From NCBI RefSeq assembly GCF_905475345.1, contig NC_066596.1, forward strand, positions 1,772,501 through 1,836,500: DNA of 64,000 bases, read 5' to 3'. Below, in pieces: positions 53,228-64,000 of this stretch. Positions within the stretch are counted from its first letter, which is position 1; each line of letters begins with the position of its first letter. The position numbers were made by a program, and so were the translations under genes. The notes beneath the pieces are model-generated. The model saw only the letters and a program-made list of their open reading frames with translations. It did not search any database and was not told where the DNA came from. Source of the stretch: Vespula vulgaris. Lineage: Eukaryota > Arthropoda > Insecta > Hymenoptera > Vespidae.

Positions 53228-56200
53228 ATGTTGATCAAGGAATATCGAATTCCTCTGCCACTTACGGTAGAGGAATATCAAATTGCTCAACTTTACATGA
53301 TAGCGGTAAATATTTTTACTTGAATTTCATTTAGTTTCCCGGGTGAGGTTAGTTACGCAATTTTCGAAATATTTTATAAATCAATAATTGAGTTCTCTCT
53401 TACTCCGACGTATTTCCAAAATAACAAGAAATAAATGAATGAATAAAAAATAGAAACGAACGAAGTAATTTGAAATTTCGAAAACTTTCTTCTCAACTTT
53501 GGAGGTTAACTTTGAGTAGATTACGTGGAAAAGGAAAAAATCTTTTTTTTATATATATATATATTTCTTTATTTTTTTTCTTAATATTTATTTAGGAAAT
53601 CGTAATATTTTTTTCGTCTTTGAATTCGTGTATAAGACAACAAAAAAAAAAGAAAGAAAAGGACCAGGAAAATAAAAAAGTAATTTTCTCGTATTGTAGA
53701 AAAAATCACGTGAAGAAAGCAAAGGTACCGGAAGTGGCGTGGAAATAATAGTTAACGAACCATATACCAATGGGCCCGGTGGAAATGGTCAATATACGCA
53801 TAAAATTTATCACGTTGGTAGCCACTTGCCAGGATGGTTCAAAAGTTTATTACCTAAATCGGCATTAATAGCAAAGGAGGAGGCATGGAACGCATATCCG
53901 TATACAAAAACACGATACACGAGTCCATTCGTCGAAAAGTTTTCCATAGAAATAGAAACTTATTATTTTCCTGATAATGGCTATCAAGAAAATGTCTTCA
54001 AATTGAACGGTGCAGATCTAAGAAACAGAGTCATAGGTACGTTCAAAAAGAAAGAACGAATGATTATAAATAATTCAAAAATATTTTCTATTAAATATTA
54101 TTATGGCATAATGTATTATAATATATTTATTTTAAACTATATCATAATACCGTATTATATATTATAGTATAATACTAATTATTCATAATATTAATTATTA
54201 ATAATATAAATTGCAATGTTATAATATAATATAATATATAATAGAATAGAAATATTAAAATAATAGAAGACTTTGAATATCGTAATATACTCTGTATGTG
54301 TACAGTATGTTTCAAAATAATTAGAAAATATTATAGGGACAATTTCAAGCATATTTAAACAATAAAAAATGATCATATACATATATGTTTTATTCGACTT
54401 TGTTTTCGAATTATAACGAATTTGATTCTCATCAAATTCTATCTGCTTACTTTCGTAAGAAATGTTCGAAATGACCTTGCATCTGTATACAAGTCTACAG
54501 TCGTTTTATCAATGTGTCTGTCTTACTCTTTCCATACCATATGTCCAGATGTTGTTCGGATTTGCTTGAAACTTTGTTCAATTTTTTTACAAAGAGTTTT
54601 AACAGCGTTAAATAAAAATCGAAAATAAAATCTTTATATGAACTTTTTTTTTTTTTTTGTTTCGATATGCTGAAATCAACCTACTTATTCTTGAATAGTA
54701 TATATAATATATAACAAAAAATATGTGTATATGTGTATTACAAAATCGTTGAATTTAGACATTTTCTTTTCTAAAATTAAACTAATATACCAATCATATT
54801 AATTATTATAGATTTGATCGACATCGTAAAAGATCAAATCGATTATGTCAAAGAAGAAGATCCTAAATTATATATTTCTGAAAAAACGGGTAGAGGTCCA
54901 CTGACGGATACTTGGTTGGAAGATTATTGGACTGAAATCAAAGTAAAAATATATTTTACTATCCTTTTACATAAAATAAAAGAAAGAAAAATAATAATAC
55001 CACGATACAACCGAACTATTTCTCATTCTTTAGGGGAAACAACAACCAACGTCATCAGGGAAATCGTTAATGTGCGCTTATAAATTATGCCGGGTAGAAT
55101 TCCGCTATTGGGGTATGCAAACAAAGTTAGAAAAGTTCATCCACGATATGGGTTAGTACCTGTTAGTATATGACTATTTATAAGAATTACTTTCATGAAT
55201 TTTTCTATTCATAAATAAGTTAATTATTTACTTTGAAAAAAAAAAAAAGATATCGATTAAAACGATTCGTAGCATTGAGAAAAGTGATGGCACGAGCACA
55301 CAGACAAGCCTGGGCCTGGCAAGATGAATGGTTTGGTTTGACAATGGAAGATATCAGAGAAATCGAACGGCAAACTCAGTTAGCACTTCAACAAAAGATG
55401 GGTCTTGCTGAGTCCGGTGAAGAAGTAACTGGTGACGATGATCAGGACACGAATACAGGAAATACTGGAATGACTCCTCAAGAATCGAACGTCGCTAGGA
55501 CACTCGCAGCTACTTTGAGTAGTATCGAGAAAAACGAGGACCTTCAGAGTCCACTTAGTGTCAGGAAACCTTCAGATATACCGATTATCAATACAGCTGT
55601 TAGTTCAGAAGGTGAAATTAGTCCTGAGGATTCTCCAACAGAACCACCTAATGTTAGGTAATTAATTACTTTATTTTTTATCGGATATTTTATGTTAATG
55701 TATCATTGATGTTTATTATATCGAATTGATTCTAACTGTAATATTAATAGATTTGATTTTATCAAATTAACATAGAATTCATTATAATATTTATGCATTA
55801 GCCTCATTTTATTATTATCAAGAAACTAATATTCTTTTTATGATTAATTGTATTTTATATTTAGCCCGATCGATGAAAAGAATGAAAAGAAATCGTGGAA
55901 AAAGAATGCAGCAAGTCATTCACCTAGTTCAGCAAAAAGCATGGATATTCAAATCGCGAATTGGAGAATGGAAAGTATCGTTAGAGAATCCGAGACGAGT
56001 AGCGAAGAGGAATTCTTTGATTGTCAGGGTAAGTGTTACATTTTCTTTCATTTCCTTTCTTTATTTATCAGAATAAATTAATCATAGAAAAATAAGCATG
56101 ATCGTAGATCGGAACCGGTTGATGTATCATTATTAAAAAAAAAAAAAAAAAAAAAAAAGAAAGTAACGAGAATCAATTTTTCTAAGCTCTTAATATATTA

Positions 56201-56508
56201 AAAAAAAAAAAAAAGAAGAAGAAAGAAAAAAGATTCATTTTGTATCGTTTTATTATCTAACCTGCATCTCGTAGATACTTTAATACCTTCTTTATTTCAT
56301 AAATTCGCATACTACGTAACACTTTGCGGACATATAAAACTCGATCATTTGACTTGATGATAACAAAAATAAAAATGAAAATAAAAATAAAAGAAATAGA
56401 AGAAAATGAGTTTGGCTCGCAAAGTGTAAACAAGAGTAATTCTGGTATTAGGAAAGAACGTTTGAAATATGTCTAATTCTAAAAATCTATCGTCTCTCTT
56501 TCTCTTTT

Positions 56509-56541
<33 letters not shown>

Positions 56542-59491
56542 CTCTCTTTCTTTCATAGGTAATAACGTCCGCTTAAAAAGACAATAATAGCATGTGTTGA
56601 CTATTTCGAACAGTCTTTTTTATGTCTACCTTCTCTGTTTTTTCTTGCACTCCACACACACACCGCAGCTGGGTTCATTATACCTACTATACGTAAAGGT
56701 AGGACGCGTAGTTAACGATGAATTGTTCATCGTCATTAGAAGAAAATGTGAACAACAGCTAGAACAAACAAATGAAAGTATTTTTTTTTTCAAAAGAAAA
56801 TATTAAAAAAATATATATATTGATAATAACAATAATAATATAATAATAATAAAGAACTGTGCACTCTGTACATACGCATTATTAATTTTTGAATCACTTT
56901 ATTCATACGCTTTATATATTATATCGTTTTTATTTAAATTTCTAGAATTGTGTAATTCTAGAATTCAGCATGAAGATTCCTGAGCATGATCTATACGCAT
57001 GGCTACATAAAGTTTATTGGCTGTACGATGAAAATCTTTGTAACTAACATCGGACGATGTAACAACCTGTTGCATGATGTATTCACGTTAGCACTTGGAC
57101 CATAGAAGTAATCGATATTTGGTTACATCATGTACACGAAGTTTAAAAAGCATTGAAAGAGTAATTTTATGGAGTTTAATAATCATTATTTTTTTTTTCT
57201 ATTATTTAGTCGCTTCCATGTTACACACGTAATAGATACACTATTATTATAATAATAACAATAATAATGATATGAATTATAATATTACAATTGAAAAAAA
57301 AAGTAATAAATACAAGTAAAGCAATAGTGCACAATCGATTAATTATATGTGATTATACTTTAGAGCACTTTGAAGATAACTCTTCATTAGCTAAATGGAG
57401 TTCTTTGGATCTTCTAGCAGAAGAGGACGATGGTGCTTCTCCTGTGGTACCAACAAACAACGTGGAAGGTAATATTTTTCATTCTTTATTTTTATTATCT
57501 AATTAAACATAATAAATAATAACGAATTATAATACCACCAAATCATTGTATTTCCACTAGGTCTATCAATGAGTTTTGTTTGATTTCTTATATATATATA
57601 AAAAAAAAAAAAAAAAAAAAATGTTTTATATTGAAGAATAGTAGTAATCATTTTTTTAAATAAATTAATCTATGTAATTAATTTTCACAGAAGCAGATAC
57701 GATATTCTCACCTTCGTTTCTACAGCCAATAGCAAGCGAACGTAGTAAAAGATTGCAAATTCACACGTCGACGAGCATTGACGTTTCTTGTCCAACATCA
57801 CCTCAACATTCTCCAACTCATCAATCTTGTAAAACTACAGTACTTTTGATCGTGATGCATGCCGGAAGCGTTCTAGGTAATTGTCATTTTATTATGTGAT
57901 AATTTATTGATACTTATTAAATGACAAATATAATTAATTAATTATAGATGCCAATGTCGATTTGACTGCGAAGAAATCGGATGTGACAACCTTCAAAGGT
58001 GCCTTCGAGTCTGTTATGAGACAACATTATCCCAGTATGGTTGGACATGTTTCTATAAAATTCGTTTCATGTCCTTCGATATGTACCGAAGGTCTAGGTG
58101 TTCTTTCGAGGTAAAAAGATTTTAATTAGAAAATTCATTAATCGATTAGATTGGCACTTATATAAATTTTGATGAAAATTAAAATTTAGACAAAGCTTAT
58201 ATATACGTAAAAATAAATAGTAGATTATTTTTGTGTCGTAAAATAAAGAGAAAAGAAAAGTTAATTAAATTTTATCGTTCAGTTTAAGTCCATACAGTTT
58301 CGACATGTCTCCATCGTGCATGGATGCACCTCAAGTAACGAATGATACCATACCAATCGGTGCAATACCATTACTGGCAAGTGCAAGCTCGGATTACGAA
58401 GAAGCAGTCTCACGAGTGGTGACCAATGCGAATCAGATTTATCAAGGATTTATAAAGAGCGAAGAGGGTAAAGGTTTTAGTGGGCAAATTTGTTTCATCG
58501 CTGATTCCGTAGGTTCGATTTTGGCCTACGATGCTTTGTGTAGATCTACGCATTATCATTCGAGATATAACAGTGAAAATAATATATTGGATACGAGTAA
58601 TCAAGGGATTGAAAATAATGGAATTTCTGAGGATGGCAAACATTTAAATGCACCTTCGCCTAGAAGAAGATCTTCTGGGACAAAGTAAGAAATAGAATTA
58701 TATTTAGATAAAATTTTGATAGAGAATTTATTATACTTTTTACAAAACTTTTCAAATTTTTAATTAATATACGTATATTATACATATAATATTATTTTAT
58801 ATAATAATAGTATATAATATCATATTATATCATTTATTATATTTTATATATAAAAACTATATAATGATATAATATATATATATGTGTGTGTGTAGTCATG
58901 TTATTCTCAAGATGAAATCTCTATTATCAGTGACAGTAGCCAGCAATGTAAATTAGAATTCGACGTAGGAGAGTTCTTCATGTTTGGCAGTCCATTAGCA
59001 CTCGTTATGGCATATAGAAAAATATCATCTCACGGAGACAAGAATAGTAATATCCCAAAGCCAATGGTGAATCAAGTTTACAATCTCTTTCATCCAAGCG
59101 ATCCAGTAGCCGCAAGAATCGAACCATTGATTTCCGCGAGATTTTCTTTATTACCACCTGTTAATGTTGCTCGATATCAAAAGTATCCTCTTGGAAATGG
59201 ACAGCCTTATCATTTACGTAAGTGTTCTTTATTGTCTGTATTTCAAAAATAGAAAAAAGGAATTCATAAAAATTCTTATCATTTTTCAGTGGAAACGATT
59301 CAAAGCAATCCACAATTATTTGCGGATGGATTAAACATTCCTAACATATACATGACAACGCCGTCTCAACATGCTCATTTGAGAAGATTGTCGGATATAT
59401 CGATTCATAGTACTATGTCTGGTATCGTCGATAATATTCCTTTACAAGTTGTTTCTGCTCGTAAGTCCTAATCCAAATCCAGTAAACGAAT

Positions 59492-59550
<59 letters not shown>

Positions 59551-59603
59551 ATGTACCTCTATCTATCTATCTATCTATTTGTCTCTTTCTCTCACTCGCT
59601 CGC

Positions 59604-59635
<32 letters not shown>

Positions 59636-62262
59636 GATACCGTCTGATATAATATTCTATATTCTATTCTATTTTATTCTATTCTATTATTCTCTTCTAT
59701 TATACAATATATATAGTAGATATATAGATAATAATATAGTTATATATGTATATATATATATATTCTTTGCTTATTTGTTAAATTTTTTTTTATATCAGTA
59801 ATATAAATTAAAGCTTTTTCTTTTTCTTCATACTTTTTGTAACGCATAATGGAAAATAAAAAAAAAGAAAAGAAAGAGAGAAAAAACCAACACAAAGATT
59901 GAATTTTCAGTGACGCAAAAATGGTGGGGAACTAAACGAATAGATTATGCTCTATATTGTCCAGAGGGTCTGGCAAATTTTCCTACAAATGCATTACCCC
60001 ATCTCTTCCATGCTAGTTATTGGGAATCATCAGATGTAATAGCGTTTATATTAAGACAGTTGGGTCGGTTCGATTTACCCATGCTCGGTAACGAAGAAAA
60101 AGAACTCTCATGTTTCCGTCCAGGTCAACCAAGAGAAAAATGGATTAAAAAACGCACCTCGGTCAAACTGAAGGTTCCTATTATATTTATATATTTTTCT
60201 TTATTATTGAATTTACGTTTTCTTGTTTGCAATGAAATTATGACACAAGCATAAATAACGTCATATTATAAACTATTCAGAACGTTGCTGCTAATCATAG
60301 AGCCAATGACGTCATCGTGGGAGAAGGTGTACCTCAAGTATTAGTGGCCAGATTTATGTACAGTCCTATAGACGTGATAGCTTTAACAGGTAAACAATCG
60401 GTGAACATTTACGAGGATCATCTTTTTTTCTATAGATATTAATATATACATATTAATTATCTAACGTTATTTTATGCTCTTTTTGTTTTATATTCAGGAG
60501 AAAAAGTAGATATTCATATTATGAAAGACCCACCTGTTAGCGAATGGACGTTTTTAAATACAGAAGTTACAGATAAAAACGGTAGAATAACTTATAGAAT
60601 ACCTGATGACAAAGCTCTCGGTTACGGACTTTATCCTGTAAAAATGATAGTTAGGTAATTGATCTGGTAAAAATTTGTCGTCATTTATATTTATTGATAT
60701 TCGTTGATATTAAAAAGAAAAATTGTTGATATTTAGAGGAGATCACACTTCTGTCGACTTCTTTTTGGCTGTGATACCTCCGAAAACAGAGTGTGTGGTC
60801 TTCAGTATCGATGGATCGTTCACAGCGAGTATGTCAGTCACCGGAAAGGATCCGAAAGTTAGAGCTGGTGCTGTTGATGTTGTCAGGTAAACGTTATTCG
60901 TTTTTTCATTTTATGAAATAATCCTTTGATCAGTAACACTTAGTTTATTGCGTTATTTGTAGACACTGGCAAGAATTAGGATATTTAATTATATACATCA
61001 CCGCACGACCAGATATGCAACAGAAGAAAGTTGTGTCCTGGCTATCTCAGCATAACTTCCCTCACGGTTTGGTGTCTTTCGCGGATGGTCTCTCCACGGA
61101 TCCGCTTGGTCATAAAGCAGCATATTTAAATAATTTAGTGCAGGTAAGAAGACAATTGACAATGACAATCAACCTATCAAAAATTAATCTTTATTCATTC
61201 GATCATTGTTGATTGAATTCGGTCAAATTCAAAATATTTTTCTATAATCAATTGATCCAGTCAATCATAAAGATATAAATTAATGAAATGACGTTAATTA
61301 CAGGAACACGGTGTAATAATACATCAAGCATATGGTAGTAGCAAAGACATAAGTGTTTACACATCAATAAATCTCAAGCCAAATCAAATATTCGTTATCG
61401 GTGGAGCATCGAAAAAACATCACGCTCTGGCGACGATACTTCACGATGGTTATGCTGCACATTTGAGCATGCTACAGGCACATGGTGGTTCGAGACCAGC
61501 CAAAGGCAATGCAAGGATGGTAATACCACGTGGTCAATTTGGTTTGCCCGGTCAGAATGCATCTTTACGGCGAAGAAGGTATGTCCTTTGGTATTTATCC
61601 TTCATTATTTCATTATTATCCAAACTCGTGTTTATTACTACGTAGAACAAATTCGATAGTCTCGCTAATTAATCTGATTCAACGTTGAAACTAATCCGAG
61701 AAAAATTCCTAAGGAAAATTTACAGAAAATGCAGTACATGTGGATGTAAAATATTACGTTTCTATCTTTCTCCCTCGCTCACTCACTTTCTACAATTTTC
61801 TCTTTGTAATTAGTTAATTAGTGACTAAGGAAATTAATACGCTGAAAGCTACGAGTCCGAGATAAGACGATAATCTATACTCGATATAAACGATGATATA
61901 ACATGTTCTTAGAATTTATAATAATATTTTTTTTCTTTTATGCTTTCTATAAGAAACCTTCGTTAAGAATATAAATAACGATATGGATTAGCAAATATGA
62001 GCATACTCATTTCTCAAAGAGAAAGATAAATGACTTATCGTTGATGACATTCGATAAATAAAATATGTAAAATACATATTTGCCATCCTATATCGTTCGG
62101 ACATTGGAATTTGTCAAAGCGTGATGTTTGCAGTGTGTGTGTGTGTGAATACGAAAATACTGGCTTTGTTCCAGTAATGACACAAGCATCAACTCCTCAG
62201 CGTGCAACAGTGTATACTCAAAGTGGAAAGTTACCTTAGTGACATCTAATACACGCCTATAA
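53228..62262 (+). CDS. rdgB: RdgB: membrane-associated phosphatidylinositol transfer protein (19 exons)
   Basis: Moves phosphatidylinositol and phosphatidic acid at ER-plasma membrane contacts; needed for phototransduction in flies. Exons: 53228-53305, 53700-54036, 54812-54942, 55034-55151, 55273-55657, 55865-56028, 57364-57468, 57691-57876, 57948-58110, 58283-58684, 58931-59217, 59290-59460, 59911-60173, 60281-60389, 60498-60654, 60737-60886, 60963-61143, 61304-61578, 62175-62262. They close in frame at 1249 codons, the length of fly RdgB. Domains: PITP at about 1-270 (starts MLIKEYRIPLPL; GSHLPGWFKSLLPK; WNAYPYTKTRY), FFAT motif EFFDCQE at about 399-405 for VAP binding, lipase-like ADSVGS near 629-634, DDHD at about 690-890 (FFMFGSPLAL) and LNS2 at about 1020-1170 (FSIDGS, ITARPDMQ). 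The exon 10-11 junction and terminal exon are the least certain parts. Confidence 0.93.
56127..56215. repeat. Two poly(A)-rich tracts in an rdgB intron
   Basis: Adenine runs of about 23 and 14 bases separated by about 40 bases in intron 6. Confidence 0.85.
59494..59636. repeat. (CT)n / (CTAT)n microsatellite in an rdgB intron
   Basis: Long CT run, a TATC/CTAT segment and a second CT run inside intron 12. It makes the upstream tract of the following acceptor very pyrimidine-rich at a distance. Confidence 0.95.
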
Positions 62263-62363
62263 TCTGCGTACAATTTAACTTACTCGCATTGGTAACTATC
62301 TCTCCTGCCTCTTTTTCTTTCTTTGTCCTTTTCTTTTTTTCCTTCTTCTTTTGCTATCTTTGT

Positions 62364-62394
<31 letters not shown>

Positions 62395-63935
62395 CGCTCT
62401 CTCGCTCGCTAACATCACACTGAATTTATGGATAGAAAGATCAATTTTAAATTTAAAAGTAAAAAAGAAAATAATGAATGAATTGTTTCAAAAATGAACT
62501 CGAAATTTTTTATTCGTCAATTAATGTGTCAATCACTCTATTCGTTGCACGAAGGCATGCTGATTTTGGTTTTTGGTGTCTAGAAAGTAAAAAAGAAAAG
62601 AAAATTAAAATATAAATAATTGACTGATAAAAAGAGATGAGAAAATATTCTTTCTTATAAAAAATATCTTTCTATCTTTAACATGCTGCAAGTGTGCCGT
62701 GCTGTGATACTGGCTGATACTCGATGGACACTCAAGAGATGTCTAAAATTCAAGAATTTCTTCGTTACAGGTACATGCTATGAGGATATAAACGCGTCTT
62801 ATATGACATAGCTAATGAGAACGTTGTGTGCTCTTGAAAAGCGAGCGACGATTATTCGAGCCCGCATAAACGAAGAAAACGAAAAACAAACAAACAAACA
62901 AACAAAAAGTATATTTAAAAAAAATATATTTAAAAAAAAAACAAAAAAAAATTCTTATATCGCTTTCTCTATGAACCATATAAAAAGAACAAAAAAAAAA
63001 AGAAAGAAACAAAGAAAAAAAATAATAATATGTCAAGGACTTGTGGTTAAATCCGCTTTGACTGTTTAGATGCGTTCAGTGATTAGAATTTTCTCGTCTA
63101 ATCTATCGAGATTATCTGATCCTGTTTTTAGTCATCAAGGTAAACAGGTGTATTAATATTACTTTTGTATCAAATTTTATTAGAGACTGAATGTTCTATG
63201 GGTTTTCTTTATCATTATTTTGTTTTTTTCTTTTTCTTTTTCAATTTATCGAAGAGAGTTTGACGAATCACCTACGAGAGAAGATTAAAATGATCATGAA
63301 GAATGTAATTGAAATAACTACGTGAAGTATTATATTTAACATTAGTGTAATTGCATTATGTAAAGGATATTTATATTTTGCAATGCGATATGCATATGTA
63401 GATATATAATATACAATACGTATGTGTGCGTATGTGTGTGTATATACACACGCACACGACATACGCCTCAATATAATTATTCTTTCCTAATTATTTTTTT
63501 ATTACTATAATTTGTTTTATTACTACACACACATACACATATACTTATTAATAAAGAGAGAATAATAGTAATAAAAAAAAATAGTATCTTACGTAATAAC
63601 ATTTTTTCCGATTTAATAATATTTTTGTTCTTAATATTCAATACTAATTTTTATTTAATTTTCTCGGAAAATTTTAGAAAGAAAAATTCTAATTACTAAT
63701 TCTAATTTCTAAAATTCTAATTCGGTGATTCGATCGATCTCTAATCGTTGTATTTATTTGCAAATCAAGATGTGGTCATAGATTAGAAATTGCAACATTG
63801 TTTGCACGATTTCATAGTTTTAAATTAATCATTAACGAAACACGATAATCCAAAAGATATACACAATATGTAATCAGCATTTAAAGAAAGATCTTTCCTT
63901 TTATTCTTTCTATTAATCTCGCTCTCTCTTTATTC

Positions 63936-63967
<32 letters not shown>

Positions 63968-64000
63968 CTCTATTTCTCTCTCTTTCTCTCTATCTTTTTA
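62263..64000 (+). other. 3' region of rdgB, no further gene seen
   Basis: Probably 3' UTR and downstream DNA. It has a CT/CG-rich run at about 62361-62411, A-rich tracts at about 62880-63030, CA/TG runs near 63420-63460 and a (CTAT)n run at about 63933-63975 at the window edge. An alternative terminal coding exon may start at 62771. No other coding gene is supported. Confidence 0.5.

Noticed and set aside
1..64000. CRISPR array, bacterial operon or prophage content
   Set aside because: All genes have spliceosomal introns and the repeats are microsatellites or segmental duplications. Nothing prokaryotic or viral was recognised.

Overview
This is a eukaryotic, strongly AT-rich window crowded with (CT)n, (GA)n, (TA)n and (TATG)n microsatellites. 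Genes have many short introns. The gene content is insect: a Tret1-type sugar transporter family, CYP4-type cytochrome P450s, the photoreceptor lipid-transfer protein RdgB, and a cytochrome c oxidase subunit 6A paralogue. Base composition, simple-repeat style and gene families fit Hymenoptera (bee, wasp or ant). That placement is inference; no marker gene fixes it further.

Layout. (1) 1.7-3.4 kb: a two-exon Tret1-like transporter (T1). (2) 4.7-15.4 kb: a CYP4 tandem array on the minus strand, with two intact 12-exon genes (515 and 513 codons by my splicing) and a decayed third copy between them. (3) 15.5-18.2 kb: an accessory stretch with two tRNA-like, SINE-like elements and no gene I can defend. 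(4) 18.2-38.1 kb: three tandem copies of a segmental duplication, each carrying one more transporter (T2, T3, T4). Long noncoding stretches are shared between units, and unit three holds about 2.3 kb absent from the others. (5) 38.1-43.5 kb: simple repeats with isolated regulatory-looking motifs. (6) 43.5-46.8 kb: a three-exon gene whose last two exons encode a COX6A domain, joined to an unusual long N-terminal region. (7) 46.8-51.4 kb: intergenic. (8) 51.4-64 kb: the GC-richer promoter and 5' UTR region, 19 coding exons and 3' region of rdgB, about 1249 codons.

How the genes relate. T1-T4 are one locally expanded family and should move sugar (trehalose or a related sugar) across membranes. 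T1 and T2 encode an N-terminal acidic dileucine sorting motif through an upstream coding exon. In T3 and T4 the same DNA appears to have become 5' UTR. The CYP4 array is an independent expansion lying between T1 and T2-T4. RdgB and the COX6A-like gene are functionally unrelated neighbours.

Splice sites were assigned by eye from GT/AG boundaries, reading phase and family similarity. Every listed gene model closes in frame, but none has been checked against transcripts.
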